From: Deltaproteobacteria bacterium
GTDB lineage: Bacteria > Desulfobacterota > Desulfobacteria > Desulfobacterales > ETH-SRB1
Assembly (NCBI GenBank): GCA_030627475.1
Contig: DAOURZ010000131.1
Location: forward strand, 1-5,029
Length of the DNA: 5,029 nt
Direction of reading: 5' to 3'
In this document: piece after piece, positions 1 to 5,029 of the stretch
How positions within the stretch are numbered: position 1 is the first letter of the stretch
How the letters are laid out: the number at the start of each line of letters is the position of its first letter
Position numbers and translations under genes: made by a program
Notes under the pieces: generated by a model
What the model saw: the letters and a program-made list of their open reading frames with translations, nothing else
The model's database searches: none
What the model was told of the DNA's origin: nothing

Positions 1-1
1 A

Positions 2-403
2 GGAAAGCGCGACTGGTTTCTTGCCACGGTTGATCTTGTTCGCAGCCGTTATCATGTGACCACGGAGTTCGCCACGCTTGGCAGGGCATATTTTTCCGAT
101 GATTACCAAATAGAAAAAAAGACGCTGAAAAAAAACATACTTAAACATGAAGGCCTTAAGGAATGGTTTCCGATTCTGGCGGATAGGCTTGAGTCCGTGA
201 ATAAATTTTCGATTGAGGAGGCCGAAAAGGTGATTCGCGACATGGCTGAAGAGCTGGAAATCAAAGCCGGAGTTTTAATTAATGGTATGCGCGCTGCAGT
301 GACAGGGCAGGCGGTAGGTCCCGGTTTGTTTGATATCCTTGTCACAATTGGACAGAAACGAGTTGTAGAACGCCTGCGCAATGCAGCGTTGCTATTTGAT
401 TAA
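2..403 (+). CDS. gltX: Glutamyl-tRNA synthetase, C-terminal part (5' end outside window)
   Basis: This cytoplasmic class I aminoacyl-tRNA synthetase charges tRNA-Glu with glutamate. Only about the last 133 codons are present. The reading frame is open from base 2 and continues upstream of the window, so the internal GTG at 56 is not the start. The visible part is the alpha-helical anticodon-binding region: a DLVRSRYH segment, then EFATLGRAYFSDDY. The typical GluRS ending is GVLINGMRAAVTGQAVGPGLFD followed by a helix ending near ERLRNA. The HIGH and KMSKS catalytic motifs lie outside the window. The sequence is noticeably GC-richer than the genes to its right. A REP-like repeat begins one base after the stop codon. 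The conserved C-terminal block makes the identification firm; whether the genome has one or two GluRS copies cannot be told here. Confidence 0.9.
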   Translation, partial: GKRDWFLATVDLVRSRYHVTTEFATLGRAYFSDDYQIEKKTLKKNILKHEGLKEWFPILADRLESVNKFSIEEAEKVIRDMAEELEIKAGVLINGMRAAVTGQAVGPGLFDILVTIGQKRVVERLRNAALLFD

Positions 404-495
404 CGTAGGGGCAACCCCCTGTGGTTGCCCAATATGTATTTGCCCAATTGGTGATTGCATATTGTCAGGCCAGGCACAGGGACCTGCTCCCTACG
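404..495. repeat. REP-like inverted repeat pair (REPIN/MITE-like intergenic element)
   Basis: The 92-bp element begins right after the gltX stop. Its ends are perfect 7-bp inverted repeats, CGTAGGG (404-410) and CCCTACG (489-495). Unit A (404-430, + strand) contains an 8-bp stem, GGGCAACC (409-416) with GGTTGCCC (423-430), around the loop CCCTGT. Unit B (468-495, read on the minus strand) starts with the same CGTAGGG and has the same CCCTGT loop. Its arms differ (AGGT/GCCT), giving a weaker stem. The spacer is also symmetric: CAATATG (430-436) pairs with CATATTG (458-464) around the palindrome CCAATTGG (444-451). The whole could fold as a cruciform with two side hairpins. No coding capacity and no T-tract follow, so it is not a classic terminator, though it may stabilise the gltX mRNA 3' end. 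Its dispersed nature is inferred; only one copy is in the window. Confidence 0.7.
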
Positions 496-525
496 GAATA
501 TTGCAGGATAACCGAATAAATTTTT

Positions 526-533
526 AAAGGAGA
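526..533 (+). promoter_or_regulatory. Ribosome binding site of djlA
   Basis: AAAGGAGA lies 11 nt upstream of the ATG at 545. It is a strong Shine-Dalgarno sequence and supports this start. I see no convincing promoter between the repeat (ending at 495) and this site. Confidence 0.75.
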
Positions 534-544
534 AGTATAATAAT

Positions 545-1294
545 ATGGGCTGGTTTGGAAAAGTCGTCGGAGGTACTATAGGATTTGCAATAGGCGGCCC
601 TTTGGGTGCTGTCGCGGGAGCTGCCTTTGGACATAGTTTTGATTCAGGCAGTAAACAACACTATGTTAATGCACGACTCTCATCAGGTGAAGAGTCTCAG
701 TTTACCTTTTTTGTAGCTGCATTTTCAATGCTTGCAAAACTTGCTAAAGTGGATGGCCGCATATCCGGAGAAGAAATTAAGTCAATAGAAAATTTTATGG
801 TTAATGACTTAAACCTTAATCTTGAAAACAGAAGACTTGCTATGAACATTTTTCATGCAGCTATTGATTCCCGGGAGACTTTTCATGATTTTGCGAGGCA
901 GTTCTACATGCAGTTCAGTAGACAGCCTCAGCTTCTTGAACTTATGATGGATATGCTTTTTAGAGTATCAGTTGCTGATGGTGTTCTCAGCCAGAGTGAA
1001 GAACAACTTATTAAATCTGCTGCAAGAGTATTCAACTTTAATGATGCGGAATACAGTAAATTCAAGGCCAGATATATCAAGGACTTTGAAAAATATTATG
1101 CAATTCTTGGATCCAGCAAAAATGATTCAAATGATCAGATAAAAAAACAATACAGAAAACTGATATTGGAATACCACCCTGACAAGATTGCATCAAAGGG
1201 TCTTCCTGATGAGTTTATAAAATTTGCTAATGATAAATTCAGGGAGATTCACGAAGCGTATGAAGTTATAAAAAAAGAAAAGGGGATTAAATAG
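545..1294 (+). CDS. djlA: DjlA-type co-chaperone: glycine-rich membrane anchor, TerB domain, C-terminal J domain
   Basis: This 249-residue protein has the three-part DjlA layout. Residues 1-33 form a glycine/alanine-rich hydrophobic segment starting MGWFGK and ending FGHSFD, matching the DjlA N-terminal transmembrane anchor. Residues about 54-168 form a TerB/DjlA helical domain with two acidic-glycine repeats, KVDGRIS (68-74) and VADGVLS (143-149), which in TerB domains are metal-binding. Residues about 184-247 are a J domain with the HPD motif at 211-213, which stimulates DnaK ATPase. In E. coli, DjlA is an inner-membrane DnaK co-chaperone acting on envelope-related processes; the same role is inferred here. 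The length is close to that of known DjlA proteins. The gene is preceded by a strong RBS. Its last 8 bases overlap the end of the opposite-strand mtaB, with no terminator hairpin between them. Identification is confident; the physiological clients are unknown. Confidence 0.9.
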   Translation: MGWFGKVVGGTIGFAIGGPLGAVAGAAFGHSFDSGSKQHYVNARLSSGEESQFTFFVAAFSMLAKLAKVDGRISGEEIKSIENFMVNDLNLNLENRRLAMNIFHAAIDSRETFHDFARQFYMQFSRQPQLLELMMDMLFRVSVADGVLSQSEEQLIKSAARVFNFNDAEYSKFKARYIKDFEKYYAILGSSKNDSNDQIKKQYRKLILEYHPDKIASKGLPDEFIKFANDKFREIHEAYEVIKKEKGIK

Positions 1295-2609
1295 TTCCAA
1301 ATAAAGAATTATCGTTATCTATTTTTTCAATTTTTACAGCAATTATTTTTTTTTTCAAATCATCATTTCCGCTCAAAAATATCGGTAAATAATTTGAACT
1401 TATACCTTTTAAAAAGCCTGTTTTTTTGTTCCTTTTTCCCTCTATAAGGATTTCAACTCTTTTCCCGATATTTTTTTTATAAAATTCCTTTTTTTTGATA
1501 TTTCCCAGATCACGCATTGCTTTACATCTTTCTTTAATAATCTTTGACGGTACTTTATCAGGGAAGCTGTCTGCTGGTGTTCCTTTGCGGGAAGAAAAAG
1601 GAAAGACATGGAGATAGGTTGCCGGCAGTTCTTTAATTAAATTATATGTATTTTCAAAGGCCTTCTCAGTTTCGCCCGGAAATCCTATAATAGTATCAAC
1701 TCCTATAGCAGCATCAGGTATTAATTCATGAATTTTATATAATAACTTTCTGAACATTGATCTTGTATATGGCCGCCGCATTTTTTTTAATATTAAGTCA
1801 TCTCCGCTTTGCAAGGGAACATGGAAATGACGGCAGAATATATCTGATTCAGCGACTGTCTTTATAATCTCTTCAGTTAATTCCGGAGGTTCTATTGAGC
1901 TTAGCCTGACGCGTTCAATAGCCCTTGATTCATTTATATGTTTTATCAGTGCTGTTAAATTTGTTTGTGGCGAAAGGTCGAGTCCATAGTGGCCAAGGTG
2001 TATGCCGGAAAGCACAACTTCCCGGTATCCGGATTTTTTAATCCGGATGATATTATCCAATATGTTTTCTATAGGCATACTGCGGCTGCGACCTCTGGCG
2101 TAAGGAACAATGCAATAGGTGCAAAAAGCATTGCAGCCGTCCTGTATCTTTAAAAAAGGTCTTGTTCTTTTCCCAAGTGCAACAGGTAGTTGCCGGAAAA
2201 TTTTTTCATTAATTATGTCGTTGTAAATGATTACAGGAAATACAATTTTTTTTTCTTCTGATGTAGTTATTTCCGGTGATGTAATTATTTCCGGAATTTT
2301 ATGTTTGCCGGCATGTCCGATTATGTAGTGTACTCCCTTGATTTTTTTAATATCATCCGGCTCAGTTTGTGCGTTGCAACCTGTAACAATTATACATGCA
2401 TTCGGGTTTGAGCGTATTGCATGTCTTACTGCCTGCCGTGACTGCATGGCTGCTTTGTGGGTAACGGCACATGTGTTTATTATGCAAAAATCTGTATCTT
2501 CGCTTAAGGGAACACAAGTCCATCCCGACTCTTTTAATATCTGACTTATGGATTCTGACTCGTAATGATTTACTTTACATCCTAATGTTTTGATGGAATA
2601 ATTTTGCAT
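1287..2609 (-). CDS. mtaB: tRNA (N6-threonylcarbamoyladenosine37) methylthiotransferase
   Basis: This radical-SAM enzyme adds a methylthio group to t6A37 of ANN-decoding tRNAs, giving ms2t6A. The 440 residues match the family's normal size. The N-terminal methylthiotransferase domain opens with [11 protein letters not shown], the MtaB version of this motif, and has the auxiliary-cluster cysteines C11, C47 and C78. C78 lies in TGCNAQ, where Asn replaces the usual Tyr. The radical-SAM CxxxCxxC is C159, C163, C166, followed by [11 protein letters not shown]. Later family blocks are RLSSIEPPE (235-243), FHVPLQSGD (262-270) and [11 protein letters not shown] (303-313). A lysine-rich TRAM domain (about 380-440) should bind tRNA. 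It is the last gene of the leftward operon, 23 nt after mnmA, with only a weak Shine-Dalgarno (TAGGTC), so reinitiation from mnmA may help. The TRAM end carries A8, A8 and A10 runs. Confidence against MiaB or RimO is high because of the KVN motif. Confidence 0.93.
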   Translation of the reverse strand: MQNYSIKTLGCKVNHYESESISQILKESGWTCVPLSEDTDFCIINTCAVTHKAAMQSRQAVRHAIRSNPNACIIVTGCNAQTEPDDIKKIKGVHYIIGHAGKHKIPEIITSPEITTSEEKKIVFPVIIYNDIINEKIFRQLPVALGKRTRPFLKIQDGCNAFCTYCIVPYARGRSRSMPIENILDNIIRIKKSGYREVVLSGIHLGHYGLDLSPQTNLTALIKHINESRAIERVRLSSIEPPELTEEIIKTVAESDIFCRHFHVPLQSGDDLILKKMRRPYTRSMFRKLLYKIHELIPDAAIGVDTIIGFPGETEKAFENTYNLIKELPATYLHVFPFSSRKGTPADSFPDKVPSKIIKERCKAMRDLGNIKKKEFYKKNIGKRVEILIEGKRNKKTGFLKGISSNYLPIFLSGNDDLKKKIIAVKIEKIDNDNSLFGTI

Positions 2610-2632
2610 GATCTAATGACCTAAGTATAAAT

Positions 2633-3742
2633 TCAGCTTTCAATCCAGCCGCCGCCGATAACTTCGTCTTTTATATAAAATACAGCGCTCTGTCCGGGAG
2701 TTATAGATAGTTGAGGTTCTTTAAATTTTACAATTGCCGTTGAGTTTCCGATTGGTAAAAGAATGGACTCAATTGCTTTATGACGGTATCTTACACGTAC
2801 ATAAACTTTTATCGGCGAACACGGTTCTTGATTTATCCAGTTTATTTTTATAACTTTACACTTTTCAAATAGCAAATCCTGTTTAGAACCGACTATCAAA
2901 AGGTTTTGCTTTGTATCAATACTTACAACATAATAGGGCTCGGAAGCAGGACAGTTTATGCCTCTTCTTTGACCAATAGTATAAAGATGCAGGCCTCTGT
3001 GTTTTCCAAGAAGGTTGCCATTAACATCTTTTATTAAACCTGGATTTGGCTTAACGCCTTGTTGTTCAAGAAAATATCCATAATTATTTTCTTGAATAAA
3101 GCATATATCCTGACTCTCTTTATTTGTAATTGGTTTAAGCCCTTTTTCATTACTGATTTTCAGAACTTCCGGTTTCGTCAAATTCCCAAGAGGAAAGCAG
3201 GCTCTGGCAAGTTGTTTTTGCTCTAATAAAGCAAGAAAATAAGATTGATCTTTTTGCGGATCAATACCTTTAAGAAGGTGATACCTGTTTTTTCTGTCTT
3301 TTATCACTCTGGCATAATGTCCGGTTGCAATATGAGTAGCTCCCATTTTGCAGGCGAAATTCAGAACCGTCCCAAATTTAATTGAGGCATTGCATACCAT
3401 GCATGGGTTGGGAGTTTTGCCGGTTTTATAGGTTTGTATGAAATTATCGACAACATTTTTTTTAAATTCAGTACTGCAGTCTATAATTTCGATGCATATA
3501 CCAAGTTGTTCTGCGAGGTTAGAAACATTCCGGTGAATGTAATCTTCTGTGTTTGAGAGAGTTGTTGCGTATGAATTTGTTTCCGGGCTTGCAGGGGTTT
3601 TAATATCCGGGTGAGTGAGAGCGACTTCATATCCTGTTATAAAATGGACACCAATGAGGTTGTGTCCCTGTCTTTTTAATAAATACGCTGCTATCAGAGA
3701 ATCTACGCCTCCGCTTATTGCTATGGCTGTTAATTGTGTCAT
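2633..3742 (-). CDS. mnmA: tRNA-specific 2-thiouridylase MnmA, CxxC type
   Basis: MnmA adenylates and thiolates U34 of tRNA-Lys, -Glu and -Gln to give s2U34. The 369 residues start with an ATP-binding PP-loop, SGGVDS (10-15). The tRNA and catalytic regions show TPNPCMVCNASIKFG (110-124), ATGHYAR (139-145), KDQSYFL (164-170), SQDICFI (210-216) and YTIGQRRG (254-261). C117 aligns with the E. coli catalytic Cys102 and C214 with Cys199; C114 is an additional Cys where E. coli has Asp. The stretch between GVHF (31-34) and LAEQLGI (76-82) is about 10 residues longer than in E. coli and lacks the usual W-D and Cys features. The C-terminal beta-barrel is intact. The start ATG overlaps the ferredoxin stop (ATGA) and has a U8 tract, not a Shine-Dalgarno, just before it, so translation is probably coupled. 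Identification is very secure. Confidence 0.95.
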   Translation of the reverse strand: MTQLTAIAISGGVDSLIAAYLLKRQGHNLIGVHFITGYEVALTHPDIKTPASPETNSYATTLSNTEDYIHRNVSNLAEQLGICIEIIDCSTEFKKNVVDNFIQTYKTGKTPNPCMVCNASIKFGTVLNFACKMGATHIATGHYARVIKDRKNRYHLLKGIDPQKDQSYFLALLEQKQLARACFPLGNLTKPEVLKISNEKGLKPITNKESQDICFIQENNYGYFLEQQGVKPNPGLIKDVNGNLLGKHRGLHLYTIGQRRGINCPASEPYYVVSIDTKQNLLIVGSKQDLLFEKCKVIKINWINQEPCSPIKVYVRVRYRHKAIESILLPIGNSTAIVKFKEPQLSITPGQSAVFYIKDEVIGGGWIES

Positions 3743-4167
3743 TCAAAAAAAATGTCTTTTGTAGGGCGAACTTCCATAGCTCTCGGTGGGCAGGCTGGTA
3801 CGCAAAGTTCACATACGCTGCATTTTTTTTGATCAAAAACAATATTCATTTTTGGCCGTTGAATGGATAGGGCACCAGTTGGACAAACAGCAGTACATGC
3901 TCCGCAGTGGGTACATTTTTTATTATTATGCTTTACTTCCTGAGATGCATTTTGAACATGCACTCCTTCAGCCTTGAGATATTGTACACCGTCTCTGAAG
4001 TTTTTTCTGGTTCCGGATAATTCAAGAACCATAATTCCTTCTTTCCTGGGAAGTACGGTGGCATTAAGGATATTAAAAGTAAGATTATAATTTTTAACGA
4101 GGTAACAGACTATAGGCTTTTGAACCATAGTTTTTGGAAAGCGAAGGATAAGTATTTTTGAGTACAC
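3739..4167 (-). CDS. NIL-domain ferredoxin, two [4Fe-4S] clusters
   Basis: From a GTG start the protein has 142 residues. Residues 1-77 resemble a NIL domain (SKILILRFP at 3-11, FNILNATV at 31-38, GIMVLELSG at 44-52), the small ferredoxin-like-fold domain also found at the C-terminus of MetN. Two CxxCxxCxxxCP motifs follow: C85, C88, C91, C95 and C116, C119, C122, C126, the standard pattern of a bacterial 2[4Fe-4S] ferredoxin. It has no signal peptide and should be cytoplasmic. I chose GTG at 4167 because GGAG sits 7 nt upstream, a near-consensus promoter lies upstream of that, and homology begins here. The ATG at 4308 lies inside a terminator hairpin. The stop overlaps the mnmA start by 4 bp. 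NIL-ferredoxins are linked to homocysteine formation from sulfide in methanogens. Here the operon suggests a role in sulfur or electron supply for tRNA thiolation, which is an inference. Confidence 0.88.
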   Translation of the reverse strand: MYSKILILRFPKTMVQKPIVCYLVKNYNLTFNILNATVLPRKEGIMVLELSGTRKNFRDGVQYLKAEGVHVQNASQEVKHNNKKCTHCGACTAVCPTGALSIQRPKMNIVFDQKKCSVCELCVPACPPRAMEVRPTKDIFFE

Positions 4168-4174
4168 AACAGGT

Positions 4175-4178
4175 CTCC
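4175..4178 (-). promoter_or_regulatory. Ribosome binding site deciding the GTG start of the NIL-ferredoxin
   Basis: On the minus strand GGAG precedes the GTG codon at 4167 by 7 nt. This is the best-spaced Shine-Dalgarno in the region and lies downstream of the predicted promoter, so it fixes the start. Confidence 0.7.
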
Positions 4179-4207
4179 GAAAAATTGTTACGTTTATTTT
4201 TAGAATT

Positions 4208-4236
4208 ATTGTAATTGCTATTAGATAACATGTCAA
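4208..4236 (-). promoter_or_regulatory. Sigma70-type promoter of the NIL-ferredoxin/mnmA/mtaB operon
   Basis: Reading the minus strand, a perfect -35 box TTGACA (4236-4231) is followed after exactly 17 bp by the -10 box TACAAT (4213-4208), five of six consensus bases. Transcription should begin near 4201, leaving a leader of about 34 nt with the GGAG and the GTG start. It sits just after the terminator of the upstream gene, so the operon appears independently transcribed. I see no clear operator or riboswitch in the short leader. Confidence 0.75.
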
Positions 4237-4280
4237 TATGTTCATAGAGACATTTTTTGAAACTGGAGAAAAGTAATTAT

Positions 4281-4317
4281 AAAAAAAAGGGATGCTGCAA
4301 TGCAGCATCCCTTTTTT
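4281..4317 (-). terminator. Rho-independent terminator of the outer-membrane protein gene
   Basis: The 10-bp perfect stem GGGATGCTGC (4289-4298) and GCAGCATCCC (4302-4311) encloses the 3-nt loop AAT. It is flanked by A8 on the left and T6 on the right. On the minus strand the hairpin is followed by eight Ts, 57 nt beyond the stop of the beta-barrel gene. The A/T flanks make it potentially bidirectional, but no + strand gene ends here. Confidence 0.9.
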
Positions 4318-4373
4318 GACTGTTATTATACAATATCTAAATTGAGCGTTCTTCAGGTATTATCGCTATTTTT

Positions 4374-4967
4374 TCAAAAATGATATGCAATACCTAAAGC
4401 GATGGTGGTATATCTCACGTGATCTACGCACCCTAAGCCGGCTGTGTAAGCCCCTTCCAGTTGCAACGAAATATCTTCGTTTGCATAATAATCAATGCCG
4501 AGTCCTGCGCGAAAACTTGCTCCCCAGTCGCTGGTCTTTGAGGTGGCGCCATTAAAAGTAATATCCTCATAGGCATTCATAACTCCCACTCCAACAACAG
4601 CATAGGGGATAACCGTTTCATGATCAGGGCAGGTAAATTTACCGTTTAAGGTAAAATTCATTACATCAAGTTTATCTGTATCGGCACCTGTTTTTGCCTC
4701 AAAATTATCAAGATAGTCAAACAGAGCTTCAGAAGTAAAATACTTGTTTACAATATAACCGCCCATTACCCGGACACCCCGGGAATTGTCAAAATCTACC
4801 TCTATAGGGCCGATGAATTTGTCCTGTGTCTGCTGTTCATCCAGATTTTCAATGGCATAAAGTCCGCTGATTCCTATATAATAATTTTTATCCGCTGCAT
4901 CAGCTATATTGATTGTGAAAAAAGCGCACGCAAAAAGCATCACAAATATAGTTATTTTTTGTATCAT
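4374..4967 (-). CDS. Small outer-membrane beta-barrel protein (OmpA-N/OMP_b-brl type), function unknown
   Basis: The 197-residue precursor has a signal peptide: basic start MIQK, hydrophobic core to about residue 20, and ADA at 22-24 as the likely cleavage site, leaving about 173 mature residues. The mature part alternates polar and hydrophobic/aromatic residues in strands suited to an eight-stranded barrel, for example NYYIGISGLYAI, GVRVMGGYIV, PYAVVGVGV, ASFRAGLGIDYY and TTIALGIAYHF. It ends in Phe preceded by an aromatic-containing strand, the usual BAM recognition signature. There is no OmpA peptidoglycan-binding domain. C113 and C180 fall on opposite predicted sides of the membrane in my strand assignment, so a disulfide is doubtful. 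It is monocistronic in this view, with AAGGAGA 8 nt before the ATG and its own terminator. The fold is well supported; ligand or role (pore, adhesion, structural) cannot be inferred. Confidence 0.8.
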   Translation of the reverse strand: MIQKITIFVMLFACAFFTINIADAADKNYYIGISGLYAIENLDEQQTQDKFIGPIEVDFDNSRGVRVMGGYIVNKYFTSEALFDYLDNFEAKTGADTDKLDVMNFTLNGKFTCPDHETVIPYAVVGVGVMNAYEDITFNGATSKTSDWGASFRAGLGIDYYANEDISLQLEGAYTAGLGCVDHVRYTTIALGIAYHF

Positions 4968-4975
4968 GGCTTATT

Positions 4976-4982
4976 TCTCCTT
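4976..4982 (-). promoter_or_regulatory. Ribosome binding site of the outer-membrane protein gene
   Basis: AAGGAGA on the minus strand, 8 nt before the ATG at 4967, supports that start. The 47 bases further upstream to the window edge show no promoter I would defend. Confidence 0.75.
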
Positions 4983-5029
4983 GTTTTTCATAAAGTTTAA
5001 AAGATAGAGTCATCAAAGACTTCCCGCAG

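Noticed and set aside
56..403. A complete 115-residue gene starting at GTG 56
   Set aside because: The frame is open back to base 2 and the upstream residues (DWFLATVDLVRSRYH) match GluRS, so this is the truncated gltX tail.
536..541. Perfect TATAAT as a -10 box in front of djlA
   Set aside because: It lies between the Shine-Dalgarno and the ATG and has no -35 at suitable spacing; a transcript from it would lack the RBS.
1488..1494. Programmed dnaX-type frameshift at A AAA AAG in mtaB
   Set aside because: No strong upstream Shine-Dalgarno enhancer and no downstream stem-loop are visible, so only unprogrammed slippage is plausible.
1965..2544. Short + strand reading frames of 62 and 68 codons opposite mtaB
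   Set aside because: They lie antisense to conserved mtaB domains, with no RBS and no recognisable product.
3739..3752. U8 tract at the ferredoxin/mnmA junction as a -1 frameshift site producing a ferredoxin-MnmA fusion
   Set aside because: In the -1 frame the codon just before the mnmA ATG is UGA (3745-3743), so slippage ends translation instead of fusing the two proteins.
3761..3770. GTAGGGCGAA resembling the REP-like end sequence
   Set aside because: It lies within the ferredoxin coding region, matches only about six bases and has no adjacent hairpin; chance similarity.
4996..5029. TTGATG with a downstream TTATGA as a promoter for the outer-membrane protein gene
   Set aside because: The -10 match is poor and would place the start of transcription almost on the RBS; the true promoter may lie outside the window.

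Overview
The window reads as ordinary, compactly coded chromosome from an AT-rich member of the Desulfobacterota, most likely Desulfobacterales. That placement is an inference. It rests on the DjlA, NIL-ferredoxin, MnmA and MtaB sequence types and on an intergenic repeat of a kind I associate with such genomes. No phage, IS, CRISPR or RNA gene is visible.

Layout. At the left edge is the 3' end of gltX (glutamyl-tRNA synthetase, + strand). A 92-bp nearly palindromic pair of REP-like repeat units follows its stop codon immediately. Next comes djlA (+), a TerB/J-domain co-chaperone, whose 3' end overlaps by 8 bp the 3' end of a leftward operon. That operon runs NIL-domain ferredoxin > mnmA > mtaB on the minus strand. 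It has a near-consensus sigma70 promoter (TTGACA, 17 bp, TACAAT), a GTG start with a good Shine-Dalgarno for the ferredoxin, an ATGA stop/start overlap into mnmA, and a 23-nt gap to mtaB. Upstream of the promoter is a strong hairpin terminator belonging to the last gene, a small signal-peptide-bearing outer-membrane beta-barrel (minus).

How the genes work together. mnmA and mtaB encode two sulfur-inserting tRNA modification enzymes, acting on the anticodon loop at U34 (s2U) and at t6A37 (ms2t6A). Both can act on tRNA-Lys(UUU). MnmA has the CxxC form of its catalytic motif, which with the distal Cys gives three candidate iron-sulfur ligands. The leading gene is a two-cluster ferredoxin fused to a NIL domain, a family tied to sulfur assimilation in methanogens. 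The most interesting reading is therefore a co-expressed Fe-S/sulfide-dependent tRNA thiolation cassette with its own ferredoxin. This is a hypothesis from gene order and motifs, not a demonstrated system. The second most interesting element is the REP-like inverted pair after gltX, whose two units keep the same loop and ends but differ in stem arms in a pair-preserving way.
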